A DNA stretch of 64,000 bases from Owenia fusiformis (taxonomy: Eukaryota; Annelida; Polychaeta; Sabellida; Oweniidae): NCBI GenBank assembly GCA_903813345.2, contig CAIIXF020000010.1, forward strand, positions 31,304,828-31,368,827. The letters are read 5' to 3'. The number at the start of each line of letters is the position of its first letter. The stretch's first letter is position 1. Positions 9,600-21,689 of this stretch are shown here, one piece after another. Under the pieces are notes generated by a model. That model saw only the letters and a program-made list of their open reading frames with translations, was not told where the DNA came from and ran no database searches. The position numbers were made by a program, and so were the translations under genes.

Positions 9600-12460
9600 G
9601 GATGCAGGCAAAGGTTCACACAAAATCAAACATGAATACAACGAATGTGATTAAGATTAATGATTTTATTATAGACATAAATATTGTGAATATATGATCA
9701 TGCAATATATTATAAATATGGAAGATTATATAGATTATAAGTGATAATTAAATATGTGTATATGTCAACATGAATTAGAAATACAGAGAAATGCTTGGAG
9801 TAGATATGTGATAGTTTAAAACTATCTCGATCTATAATTCATGAATATAAATTCAGAATCTTAACACAAATGCATACCATGTAAAATGCAATCTAAGAAC
9901 GGATTTGTTTTATAACTTCAAAAAATGAATTATCTGTTACTTGGTATTGAAACAGTTAACCTAGAAAGCGTATGAATTAATTGTGTTGATAAATTGTCTT
10001 CGCACAAAGTTCAGACGTACAGACGCCAATGAATTCAACCTTTGACCCCAAATTGTTTCCAGAAAAGAATGTGTAAAAATATGTTAAGAAATTGTCTTAA
10101 TATTCGATCTCTCTTTAAATTGTACTATGAAATTTCTAATGATTCAATATATCAGTAAGAATATCGGCAAATTAATAAACGGATGTGTTGGTAAACATTA
10201 GGTCACGTGATATCAACGAAAGCCGTCTGCTTTTATAAATGGCGCTAAAATATTCGATTCGTCACTCAAACTTGATATAATCAGTCATCCCGCTATGGGC
10301 CTTTATATTTCGTGTGAAAGTATATTCGCAATTCATAGACTTCTAAAACCAAGATAGTTGATACGACAATGTCGATACAATGTCATCAAAACAATCAAAA
10401 AATGTCAAATGTGTTTTTCCGAAGTTTCAAACTCCTCTATCAGTTCAATTTGTTCAGTAATCTAGCTATAATCTCTATATAGATTCTTTCTGGATCTAGT
10501 ATTCAATCTATACCTATTTAAAACATTAATGAAGCTCAAATGTTAGCTACTGTCATTGCTATTGCTTGAGATCTATTACAGATTTCTCAAAACAACCTCG
10601 CTTTAAATAGGGAATTTCTTTGGGGGATTTCCCAAATGATCATATTCTAAATTTAGTAGATTTGTCAATAAATATGAAACGTCTGCATCTTTCTCCCCAA
10701 CGTTTACCAACATAGTTCATAGATCACGATTCAGGGTTCATTAATAGATGACTCAAAGGTATTCATAGAAGCATAATATTTGGAAGTAATCGAAGGTAAG
10801 TGAAAATATAGTTATTTTGATTTGACTTCCGGGTTATCTGAGATGACGGAATATTACAACTGCCCCCCTCAAAGAAAATATTTTGCCCTCAAAATACTAA
10901 TAATGAGAATAAGATTATAAATAATTCAATCCCATACAATACATAGTCTAAAGAATACAATACAATACATCCATTATACAATACAAATTTAAAAGATACA
11001 ATACAATGCAATCTGGTAGTACAATACAATTATGGAAAATACAATACAATACAATTCAATAATATACAATACATTACACTACAATAACAATATACAATAC
11101 AAACACGTTATATACAATACAATACAACATAAAAGTTCTGTAAAGATTATGGCAATGTATATTATCTTAATATTAACACTTGTTCCAGAAATTTAGTGTA
11201 AGCCTTTAACCATACAAACCAATAAGTGCCAAGTTCTAAGGAAAGGAAAAAAAATCAAAGGTTTATGTATCTGGTTTGTATGACAGTCAATTTTCAATCT
11301 TTAATAAAAGTCCAGTCCCAAGTCTGGCAGGTCATTAAACATGTTGTCCAGTTCCGCCTCATTCGTTTTCATCATATTTGAAATGTCTTTCTCTTCATTT
11401 TCTATGATGTCCATAACGTCATTTAGAGGCTGATCTGTTCCATATGGCTCTGTCTCAGCGGCAGAAATAGTAGAGGCTGTGTGTGTCTCAGCGGCAGAAA
11501 TAGTAGAGGCTGTGTCCATCTCAGATGTATCCATCTCAGATGATTCTGCATTTTTGTTGTAGGCAAGGGTTTAACTGGTTCGCAGTCCACTTGTGAGGGC
11601 ATGGGTTTAACTGGTTTGGAGATTGCTGTTGAGGCTCTGATCTGACGCACGACAGCAGTTGAAGAAGAGGATGGGAGTGCTAAGATCACAGGAGGCGCTG
11701 GAATCACTGGTAGCACATGTTCCCTCTGATGCCTGATAAGCTCATCTCTCTTAGCTTCCGCACATGTGAAATAACACCCTATTCTTTCACATCGTAGAGT
11801 CTTCTTGTGTTCAAACTCAATATGTATCCAAAATGCATTCTCACTGAAATTTTTTCATACATATCCAAGGCTTGTGCACTTTCTTCCCAGGTGGAGGGCT
11901 ACACACTCTCTTACAGGTCTGAAATAAATTATTTTAACACGTTCAATGACGAATAATCTAATAAATTTCATGTTCGTCCATCAAAGCTGGCTTCTTGCGA
12001 GCCCCATGCCTTTCATTCCCCTTTGACTTGATAATTTCAACTTCATCGTCAATAGCATCACTTTTCATATTATCATTATTAGAATTGTCATTACACACAT
12101 TGTTCTTCAAACGATCATGATGTATGACTCTTGTATCCTTGTCCTTAATCCTGACCTGATACCTCAAATCATCTATTCTATCCACAATTCAAAAAGACCG
12201 TGCCATTTCAATGTCATCTTCGGACTCTGACCAACCTTCACTGCTGGAACATGTACCCAAACCAAAGAACCAGATTCATATCGCTTTGTGTTTGATTTAA
12301 TATCATACCCAAGTTTCTGTCTGTCACTTGCTATTTGAATATGTTTCCTAGCTTCATCATGAACTTTCAGCATTGTAGATTGTAAATCATGACAATAGAT
12401 AGTGTAATAGCTACTATCAACCAGACCATGTTCAACATGTGCCGATGAGCCCAAAAACCC
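9600..12460 (-). mobile_element. Ty3/gypsy-type LTR fossil: LTR, C2H2 ORF, integrase C-terminus
   Basis: Old LTR retrotransposon on the minus strand. Parts in element order: integrase C-terminal region (about 11958-12454, with ASDRQKLGYD, GSLVWVHVPA and IDDLRYQV blocks typical of chromovirus/gypsy integrase tails and basic, acidic linker after it); a separate downstream ORF region with a C2H2 finger (about 11760-11900) and an acidic tail ending near 11301; a pentanucleotide-rich stretch; a polypurine tract at about 10862-10875; and an LTR starting TGTAATATTCC at about 10858 and running toward lower coordinates, with a TATAAAAG box near 10231-10240 and an AATAAA near 9665. The far LTR edge and the 5' half are not found. 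It looks broken in several places and appears cut on its 5' side by the next gypsy fossil. Confidence 0.7.
10915..11135. repeat. ACAAT/CAATA pentanucleotide microsatellite
   Basis: Irregular tandem CAATA units with short interruptions, lying between the gypsy tail ORF and the polypurine tract. Confidence 0.85.
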
Positions 12461-12465
12461 GAAAA

Positions 12466-14870
12466 TCTAAGGTCTTTCTGACAGTTTAAGGGACAAATTG
12501 GAGGTAAAACGTAGATATATAAGCACTAGTGCCAAAGGGAAAGGACGAAAAGTTGTAATGGAACTTAGCAAGAGAAAGCAAACTCTAAGTGCATACCAGT
12601 CAAGAAAAACAAACCCATTATATCGCCCAAAACCATGATCTACTTGAAAAGAACATTTATAGGCTCTAGTGATATTCAATCAAAGTTAGGAGTTCTAAAC
12701 CATAAACTCATTCATCTTAAAGGACAAATTTCATCTGCAGATTGATAATTTCATAAAGTTTGTTTTCATTTCCTGGTTTGCAATTGACCTTTTTCCAAAT
12801 AAATGAAAAATAGATGGCATCATGGGTATTGGTAGAGCTCGGGTAGGGCTAGAATACATGTAAATGTATTGCCAGAGTCACTTAATTTCCTGATTTAAGA
12901 AGTAATTCCATTTGGATCAACTTAAGACATCATTGTAATGTAACAATATGACCTTATTGACATGTGGATTGTGATTTCACATTAAAATTGTGATCCTTGT
13001 GAGATTAAATGAACTTTTAAAGGTTTTTCAGCATTGTTTCAATGGGGATTTAGCCCGACCGTTTTTATACAACCAGAAAATCATTAGAATTTGAATAAAG
13101 GTAAATAACAGTGCAAATCAAAGTTGTTTTGATAGAGAATTACACACAGAATTCAAATATGCCATCAGATAGAAGAAAAAGTTAATTTTAATGGTAAAAA
13201 TGCAGATCTCCTAAAATCTCATGAAAAACGAGACTTTAACGAGATTTCAAAGCTATATGGAAAAAGGACCATTCTGGGCACAATTATTCTTTCAATATTT
13301 CTCAATGTTAAGGTAAGGAGCTGAAGGAGACCACTCTAACTTGTAAATACTCCTAATATATGTAGAGTGGGTCTCTACAACTACCCCCCTCAAAGAAAAG
13401 ATTGGTTTGCCCTCAAACCACTTGACTAATTGAAAACAAGACAACACATTCCGTAGAGCACTTGTCTGAGTCTCTTTTTCCCATATCATATCATAGTATA
13501 CAGTAGTTTAAAGGCTATAATCAAGTCCCAGTAGCTTAGCTACGGATTCCTCAGACAGATCAATGTCATTGTCCATGGAACATCCCACGTAGGGGTCGCC
13601 TAGTAGGGGAGAATAAGCAGGCGCTGAAGAGCTTGCTACCGAGGTGGTGCTGCTTGGGTATCCATTGCACGTGAGCTGGTTTCCTTCTCCCCAGGACAGG
13701 TGGTGGTGTCACTCGTGGAGAGTTCTGCTTTAATGGACTTGAGAGTTGGAGAAAGCCTCCTCTTTTTCTCAGGCTGTGGCTCCTAACATATTCTATGTTC
13801 CCGCAGGTGGTGGAACAATCTCTTCTCCACGGCATTGGGTTTAAAAGTTTCTTTGCAACCCCCACATTGAACAGTCCTATTGTAGGCCTGGTGTAAGCGC
13901 ACTTTCACTTTCAAAGCTTTCTAGACAGAGGTACTGTCTACCCTCTGGCCACTTACGAGGGGGTGTCATAGCGACTCAACATTGCTGGAAAGGAAATCTT
14001 AGATTAAGTTTTTTTTTTATAAAGTTCTTGTGCCTGTCAAAAAGACACCAAAACTCACCATATCTAAGATAAGATTCTTACCTGTCTATCACACATAAAG
14101 GGTTTTAGTATTTATACGAACCCCCTTAGAACTACAGATACTAATCTTTTAATATTACTTACATTCAATTACTCATGGCAACTTGTCCAACGGGACACTA
14201 TGGTGATCTTTTTATCATCCTCTTTCCAATCTATACAAGTCTGATACAATGATTAATATACACTGACCCTCTCTTATCATGAGCCCTAATATGTCTTGTA
14301 TTCATCCAACCATTCTGGCCTTTTTCGAACCCTTGGTTTTATCCCACAAAACCCTTCTTGTCCCTTAATCGTTTCTTGGGAAATTATGTTTTCGGGAATA
14401 TTTTCTGTTTCAAGCTCTACCCCCTTGGGATCTCCTGCTATGGAAGGTTTCAACCTATCGTGGTGAATGACTCACTTATCCTTATCACTAATTTTGATCT
14501 GATATCTCAAGTCATCAATCTTTTGAACCACTTCAAAGGGTCTGTGCCATTTTAACGCAAATTTTGGACTTTGTCCAACTTTGACCGCAGGGATATGCAC
14601 CCGGACTAGTAATCCCTTCTGACTCATACATTTTCAAGTTTGTCTCTTCTGCCGATCACTAGCTAGTTGAATATTCCCCCGAGCCGCCGCGTGAACATTT
14701 AGCATGATACTTTGCAATTCTTGACAATATTTGTTATAATAGGTACTTTCAACCTCCCCTTGTTCAATCTCAATAGGTGGACCGAGTAAAAGGTATGTAG
14801 AGGTTCGCACTTCCCTTCCGAACATCAGAAAGTTTGAAATTATTTCTGAATTTTCCAAAATTTGGTGGTT
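12466..14870 (-). mobile_element. Ty3/gypsy-type LTR fossil with MITE in its LTR
   Basis: Second gypsy-type copy on the minus strand, same layout as its neighbour: integrase C-terminal region at about 14300-14860 (blocks MFGREVRT, ASDRQK, IHHDRLK, ending RKRPEWLDEY), then an ORF region at about 13500-14000 with a C2H2-like finger and an acidic KLLGLD tail, a polypurine tract at about 13384-13400, and an LTR beginning TGTAGAGACCC near 13379. The LTR matches 143-366 outside the 485-bp MITE at 12786-13270; its other end is placed loosely at 12466-12650. Only the 3' half is present and it looks broken. The sequence beyond 12466 belongs to the neighbouring gypsy fossil, suggesting one inserted into the other. 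Confidence 0.7.
12786..13270. mobile_element. 485-bp MITE with 3-bp ATT duplication
   Basis: Ends are short inverted repeats: left GACCTTTTTCCAAATA, right (reverse complement) GGTCCTTTTTCCATATA. It is flanked by ATT on both sides, and the related LTR at 143-366 has the same flanks with a single ATT and no insertion (near 269), which proves the boundaries. No coding capacity. The 3-bp duplication is not the TWA of Harbinger, so the superfamily is open. Confidence 0.85.
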
Positions 14871-15106
14871 ACAGACTTCAAGTAATTTTAAGTAGTGTTA
14901 TACAAGCCCATAGCCCCATAAAAGTATATATTTTTTGAAAGCTTACATGATGAACTATCATTTAGAACCATATTTGTACAGTTAAGGGGTATTATAAGAG
15001 TATATGACATGTTCAAACATGGAAAAATAAAAAAAATTATCGCAAAATTATCTTGAAAACAAGATACACCATTAATACATACCTTTTTAGGTCTTCTTGG
15101 TTCCTC

Positions 15107-16330
15107 TTATAAGCATATATTCTTAGTAATATTGAAATAATAAATATCACTACATACCAGTTGGTATTGTTGTTGTTGTTGTTGTCTTATTGCAAGGTTT
15201 CTGTGGTAGGCAGCATGGTATTCACCAGTGCAAAGTCTCACTACACAAATTCTGCACCCCCGCCATGTTTCCTTGCGGTCATTTTGGCCTTGATTTTTGC
15301 AGCAATAATCACATCTGCCTTTAGGAAGGAGTCCCAACCATGTGAACATTTTCATGACCAGGTTCTTCTACCAGGGAGACTTTGGCATTGGGTTTGGGAC
15401 TACAATTTGTTCCCAGAAGTTCTGTTATAAGTTCGCATAAGAACTCCAGTGGGGTCTTGATTTTAGCTGCTACTGGATGGTTGCTGAAGTGTTCCTTGTA
15501 GAGAATATAAGAGTTTACACGCACCCTGTCTAAGGCAAGCCTAAAAAATGGTCGAAGCCACCAACGCCTGGACTTTTGGTCACAATTATAAGGATACACG
15601 AGCGAGTCATTTATATCCACTGTCCCCATGTATTTGTTGTATAGGAGAACACAGGGAGGGCATGGCTGTTGAACTATTGTACCATCCTTTTCTTCTAATT
15701 GTCGATGGACCTCTAGGATTACATACATTTGTGAGAAAACTGACAAGCTTTGTATCCTTCCAAGTAGCAGCAGTGAGATTTTCCGTATCGGGAACAATAG
15801 CAGTATGATATATGCCTCTGTCCTTCATTCTAGCGGTTAGTTGTTTGTCATTTAGTGATTTTGGAAAGTCCTTTCTATTTGGCATTACTGAACCACATGT
15901 GTAAATGCCATCATCTTTCAGCTGTTTTGCCAAAGGAACACCAGTAAAAAACTATCGATATATGCAACATGAGATTTTCCAGAAATGTCTGCTGTAAGGT
16001 CCCAAACTACTCTACCACCAAGACCAATCTCTTGCGCATCCTCTTGTTTTCCTGCATAATTCTGAAACTTCCACAGGTAGGCACTTACAGAATCACCAAG
16101 GCACCATATGTTTGTCCCACATTTTATAGGTTTCATGGGCATATATTGCATCACAGGGTTATGTCCCTTTATCATGGCTTCATCAACAAAAAATTCTTGG
16201 TGAACGTGGTAGTTTTCACTGAAGGTTTGATTTAGAGTATCTGTGACTGGGCAAAGTTTGAAGAGTTTGTCGAAGCCTGCACTACCTCTTGGGTGCTCAC
16301 GAAGGTAGCTTTAATTGTCTGCTAAATGTA
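15107..16330 (-). pseudogene. piggyBac transposase, decayed
   Basis: Minus-strand frames together cover most of a piggyBac (PGBD, DDE_Tnp_1_7) transposase: FDKLFKLCPV and DEAMIKGHNP near 16150-16280, MKPIKCGTNIW and GLGGRVVWDLT (15918-16175), then CGSVMPNRKDFP and TWKDTKLVSF (15607-15933), then YNKYMGTVDINDS and KSRRWWLR with YILYKEHF (15321-15797), and a C-terminal cysteine-rich domain CDYCCKN..CRICVVRLCTGEYHAAYH (15190-15320). The frame changes near 15950 (T run) and near 15695 (A-rich run), and an in-frame stop lies near 16312. A (TTG)n run at 15167-15185 gives a short polyglutamine after the cysteine-rich domain. The N-terminal part is largely unrecognisable and no matching TTAA-flanked termini were found here. 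Confidence 0.85.
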
Positions 16331-17255
16331 TGTTGCCCCATATAGCTACCAATCGGATCTAAAGATCTCAAGTCCAAAAGTAAAGGTTAGCCTATGGATG
16401 AACTGATTCTAAATTTGGGTTTTTCTTATGCCGATATAGCCAATGCTATGGGTAGTTTTTCATGTTGTGTCACTTTTCATGGTTGAAAATATAAGGAACG
16501 TGCCCTGTTTATGGTAACTTGAAATGATATAGGCCCTGAATAACCTACCTATGAAGGGTTGTTTTTGGAACACCATACGCCACTGCCGCCTGCCCTAAAT
16601 CAACATGTGGCGATGGCCATGATAAGCAGCAATGACACACTTGAGAGCTTTGTCACCATAATCACCCCTATACACGTGCTGTAAAAAGTGAAATAAATGA
16701 AAAAGGGGTAAGACAGATGGTCGTTCCATCTTACCCCACCACCACGTGATCTACAAAATGTCGTCTGCTATTAAAATGAGAAAGCTAAATGATTTTATTT
16801 TTTTTAAATTATAGGTTTTTCAATTATCTATTTAGAAATATATAATTTACTATGTATTATATGTATATTCAAGGTTTTTTAGGCGATCCAAACCTCATGA
16901 AATGTTCTAAGAATGGCTTAGAAAAACTGACATCAGCTATGCATTAAAAGTCAGAACAAGATTTTTATAAATGGGAAAGTGATGTAAAGTTTCAACCGTC
17001 AAAGACTGAGGATGTTATTTTAAACACCAGGGGTGTGAACTCAATGGAATATGACTCAATGGAATGGAAAAATATGTAATGTTGCTAAAAATGGATAATT
17101 ACCAGGGTTTTTAGGTCTACGTAGGGTAGTAAAATGGACAGAGAGAGCAGCTTATTGGGCAAGAATTATGAGATAGGGACTGAAAAATGAGGTCACCTTT
17201 GAATATCTTTCCAGATTGTAATCAAATTTTATATAATTTCCAAGTTTTCTATTTT
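16331..17255. other. Gene-free stretch with one hairpin
   Basis: No coding signal. At about 16706-16738 the sequence GGGGTAAGA is followed 15 bases later by TCTTACCCC, a perfect 9-bp-arm inverted repeat. Confidence 0.5.
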
Positions 17256-17258
17256 CCC

Positions 17259-17816
17259 TTATGGCTCTTCATTATGTTCTATATATTTTCTTTGCATTTC
17301 AAGTTTAATTGCTTTTAGTAATCGTTTTATTCCAAACGTACTCCCATTTTCAAAGACATGTTGAAAATGAAAGTACTTTAATATGCATTCCATATGTTTG
17401 ACATATATGTTATTTTTATCCCGAAATGATATATTTATTAAGCTTTCTGCTTTTGTTTGATGCACATATTTCAACCAATATTTTATGGAATTTATAAGTG
17501 AATCTATAGCTAATGGAAATCTTCCTAAATCTTTTTTGACGGCATAACTTGAAGTATATTTGTTAACCCCTAAAAGGAATTTGCAAAATTTATTGTGTAT
17601 TTTTTCAGGAATAAAGTCTTCATAAGAACTCTCTAGTTTAAGGTCCCCTTGACTAATCCTTCTGTCAACCTTCAAGTGAAGCATTGACCAAAATTCACAT
17701 CCGTATAATAATATAGGCTTAACACACATGTCAAAGATTTTTGTGTGCAATTCTACATTGATAGTTGAAAACTTAAAATTTTGTCTCATCATAAAAATAA
17801 CTTTCAACGCCTTCTT
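17259..17816 (-). pseudogene. LINE reverse transcriptase C-terminal region (split)
   Basis: Minus-strand ORF of about 185 aa: KALKVIF, VKPILLYGCEFW and LGVNKYTSSYAVKKDLGRFP are the thumb and C-terminal blocks of CR1/L2-like non-LTR elements. It is the downstream piece of the LINE whose catalytic core lies at 20123-21560; a 2.3-kb DNA element separates them. The frame reads straight through into the other piece when one 5-bp target duplication is removed. Confidence 0.85.
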
Positions 17817-20122
17817 CACGGTGACCAAGAGTTAACAGTGCAAATCGGCCCGGTCATGTTTTTTTAAACTCTTTAGTCGTGTTTTTTTGAAAATTTGAGA
17901 GGTAGGTTGATAAATTTGGTCATGAAATTGCTGTCACTTGACTTTATGTAAAAGTAAGTAATTTATATTGCTCTCCATACTATATATCTTAACTTCAGGT
18001 ATTCGTAAACGTGTTATTTGCACGAATCGTATGCTATAGTCTTGTTATATCGGGAAATGAGCAATTCTGTCAGTGTTATACATTTTTTTGCCTGAAAATC
18101 ACTTGCCTGGCTTGTATTCAATGAATACATCGATTCATAAGGAAAGCTTTCACAATATGTGCGAAAATCAAAAGTTAGAAGAGCTTAAATAAGTAGCAAT
18201 TGACCGAATAATATTTTTTAGATTAAACTCTTTAGACGTGTTGAAAAGATTGCGGTTAATGACGTTGACCTGTTAGTGAAACGTTCTAGACGTGTAGAGA
18301 CATTGAGGTTTAACGATTTGGAAGTGGGAAACAGCAGAATTAACATTATGTATTTCCCAAAAAATGATCACAATGTGGAAGAAGTTGTTGTCTGAGTGAC
18401 ACTATCTTAATTATAAGTGATTAACAATAATCAAATGTACGACATAATATGTCAAGATTGATCTATGGGATCACTACCGAATTTGATACTTAAATCAAAA
18501 TGGTTAGAATCAGACACGCATGGTTAATGCAAGCGAGCTTTGCCTCGTCGCTCGTCATTTTGAAAATTTTACCAGTCATATTATTTTTTAATTGCCCTGT
18601 CGCTCATTAAATGGCTCATTGCTATTTTTGAATTTGGCTCAAATACGTTTTAAAACGTCCCTATTGGCCTTAAACTCACTTTTCCCTGTCATGAACATAA
18701 ATAAATTTATTTAAAATGAGAGGAAATGTTTAGTTTGTGATGCACTACATGTAAATGCATATATATGATCACCTAATGAAAGGAATAACTCCACCGTTAT
18801 TAAAATCGTATGCTCAATATCTATTAAGTTTGCCTCAGGATTTTTAACAATTTGATTCGATGTTATTCCCTAATTCGCCTCACACAATGCAATACAATTT
18901 CAATTTTAATTTTCAAATTGCAATAGGTAAAAAACGCTACATATGCTGCTATCGTTCTATGAGTGATCTATGAACTGTACTGTAACATAGTTTTCTAGCG
19001 AATTAAATTACAACATCTGTTGATCTTGTTAAATCATATATCTGTCTTTTTTATTTATTCATATCTTGACTACAAATTACAATAAACGGGTGACACATAA
19101 TGTATATTCCCGTGTTTTATACTAATACATGAACAGATGGTGGGGATCTGCTTGTGTAATAATGCATACTATTTGTTTCTGGTTAATAGTGTGTGTCGCA
19201 CTAGGCCCGCAAATTATTATAAAACCAACATAAACTATAAATTATATTATTGATTAAGAAGATACTTTTTGAGTTTTAACTTCTAGCAGAAATACGAGAT
19301 AGTAAGAATTTAGTTTTTCAATTTATTTTAGTACTAGATCGTGGATAGGGATGTCAATTCTGAACAGATCAGTCGGATGAACCTTCTCATAATGTTCAAG
19401 GAAAGTGTTCTTATGAGCGCTTTTGAAAGAGCACGCGTGGCACTTATTCCGAGGAACTGAAATTACAAAATATGTGAATAGTCATGTAGTACAAACACTT
19501 ATCTTCAAAGTACTAATACGATTATTTTCAGAAGCACAGACAAATTATTAAGCAACAAAACATGGTCAATGTGAACAATATTACAAGACAATTCAAAGTC
19601 GTTAATTTTATCACGTCTAAAACATTATCTTTACAATTCCAAAACGTTAACATGCTTATTATAAGACACGTCCATGACGTTATATTGTCCCTTCTCCATA
19701 GTTAACTCCACTTTCTACATTTACGGTCATTCATGGCAATTTTAAGATAAATACAGTTAAAATATTTACACGATCTTTAGAGTAGTGAATATTATGCTAC
19801 GTTGTTGAATGGATTGTCTGTTTAAACTTGATTAAATAACACTAAATGCAAACTACATATACATATTTCTGGCACTTTTGGTATATATTTGCGATTGATA
19901 TGAAGTATGATGGATTTATCCCCAAAATAGATTCGTGGGTATGAAGAAGAACATCTTAGGTAGAAGTCAAGATATGTAAGTTTGTAAAATATAGAATATT
20001 CTTACCATTTTGCTCCATTCTATTGAATGTCGCATCCCATATTCTTACAAAACACGACTAAAGAGTTTAAAAAAACACGACCGGGCCGATTTGCACTGTT
20101 AACTCTTGGTCACCGTGTTCTT
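17812..20122. mobile_element. 2.3-kb element with CACGGTG termini and 5-bp TSD (Transib-like)
   Basis: Element 17817-20117. Terminal inverted repeats of about 68 bp differ at one position and start CACGGTGACCAAGAG. Direct repeats TTCTT flank it (17812-17816 and 20118-20122); removing one restores a LINE reading frame. Subterminal copies of a TTTAG(A/T)CGTG word occur near 17868, 18235, 18285 and, inverted, near 19613 and 20045. The 5-bp duplication together with a CAC-starting heptamer one base away from CACAGTG fits the Transib/RAG-like superfamily (established for Transib; assignment here is inference). CMC elements also start CAC but duplicate 2-4 bp. It has no transposase core; it carries a two-exon mini-gene (19323-20018). 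Confidence 0.85.
19323..20018 (-). CDS. Two-exon 48-aa C2H2 zinc-finger mini-protein inside the CACGGTG element
   Basis: Exon 1 (20006-20018) starts ATG GAG CAA AAT G at a good donor (GTAAGA); exon 2 (19323-19456) follows a TTTGTAATTTCAG acceptor and joins in phase. The product is MEQNVPRNK, then a single C-x2-C-x12-H-x4-H finger (CHACSFK ... HYEKVH), then about 19 residues to a TAA. The ATG is about 100 bp from the right terminus of the element, where transposase N-termini usually lie. It may be the N-terminal remnant of the lost transposase, a captured host exon, or a functional DNA-binding peptide. Expression is not known; the call rests on splice-phase agreement and the intact finger. Confidence 0.45.
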
Positions 20123-21560
20123 GCTTAATTCTGATATGCCATGTTTCAAATTCCCAGAGCTTTTTAAAACAAATCCCAAATATTTATATTCATTTACTTT
20201 TTCTATATTTATACTTCCAAATTTAAAATTACTGTGTTTTATTATTTTTCCTGATTTATAAAAATCACAACTTTCGTTTTTTCAATATTAATATTTAATT
20301 TCCATTTTGAACAATATGTTTTTAGTTTATCAAGACTGTATTGTAGTCCCTCATTTGTTTCTGATATCAAGACCAGATCATCCGCATATAAGAGTACGTT
20401 TATTAACGTTTCATCATTACTTCTGATTTTGACAGGCTTACATTGGTCATCAAAAATATCTATTATGTCATTTATATATAAGTTGAAACAAAAAGGACTG
20501 ATTAAGCAGCCTTGTTTTAATCCTAATTTAGAGTGTATTGGACTTGTTAACCCGTTTTTAAGTTTTACTCTGTATATGACACTTGAGTACATGTTATCGA
20601 TTATATCATATATTTTGCCTCCCATGCTTAGATTTTTTAATTTCTGCAATAAAAGTGGCCTGGGTATGCTATCATAGGCTTTTCTGAAATCTACATATTC
20701 ATGTATATAAATATTTCCCTACCGTCACGTATTTATCAATTTACTGTTTCAATATCAATAAGTGATCTGCAGTTCGGCAATTTTTTTATAACCCTATTTG
20801 TTCTCTATGAATTATATTTTGCGACTCTGAATTCTTCCATTCTTTTATTCAAAATATCCGCAAACAATTTACTCATTGCACTTGATAACGCAATCCCAAG
20901 ATAATTATTTGGTAATAAATAATCTCCACTTTTAAATAAAGGTTTAATTAGACTCTCTCTCCATTGAGTAGAATAAATGTTATTATCAAGGATATTATTA
21001 AAAAGATTTCTTATCACCTGTATCAACATGTCTTGACTATTTTTTAACATTTCATTTCTAATTGAATCTAAACCAACAGCTTTATTGCTCTTCAACTTAT
21101 TTATACTTTTTTTAAGTTCTTTCATTGATATTCCACGATTAAAGTGTTCTATTTCAATAAAAGTATAATTATTATTATCCTTTTTGCTATCATATTTACC
21201 AACTTGTTCCATATTCTCTTTCATTAAATCTTTGAAATATTGAACCCATTTATCGAGAGCTATTTGATTACATTTATCAACCTTAACATCATGTTTACCA
21301 TCTTTGAATTCCTCTATGGTTTTCCAAAATGCTTTCGGGTCATTTTTTTCTAGTTTCATTACACCTCTTACCAATTTATCCTTATATTCTCGTTTCTTTT
21401 TACGTATAACTGATTTATATATTTTTCTTAATCTATACAATTCTTTAATATTTCCATCTGTTGGGCATTTCCCTACTAGTACTCCAATAGTTCTTATTCG
21501 TTTTTTCAAACATTTACAATCTGTATCAAACCATTTGTTCTTCACCTTCTTGGTTTTAGA
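20123..21560 (-). pseudogene. LINE reverse transcriptase, catalytic core (split, decayed)
   Basis: Minus strand. 20805-21545 encodes the upstream part (NKWFDTDCK, LKSNKAVGLDSIRNEML, WRESLIKPLFKSGD), and 20242-20649 the palm (GLKQGCLISPFCFNLYIND, LLYADDLVLIS with the YADD active site, KWKLNINIEKTKV). FRKAYDSIPR lies between them near 20670. Frame changes or stops separate the pieces. No endonuclease domain is present between this ORF and the SGNH-like ORF upstream, so the element is either internally deleted or truncated. The missing C-terminus is at 17259-17816 beyond the CACGGTG element. CR1/L2-like family. Confidence 0.85.
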
Positions 21561-21689
21561 ATGGACGGACGTAGCTAACCTTACAGCTATAGAAACAAAA
21601 ACAAAAAATAAAAAATAACTATAACATGCTTGTCTTTCATGTCAGAACTGAATATCGTTCTTAACGTAGCACTGAATTATTGTCTTTTA

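Noticed and set aside
17817-20117. CMC (CACTA/Mirage) assignment with a 2-bp AA duplication
   Set aside because: 2 bp would also keep the LINE frame, but the sister element at 30899-32191 permits only 5 (or 1) bp, so 5 bp is the consistent answer.
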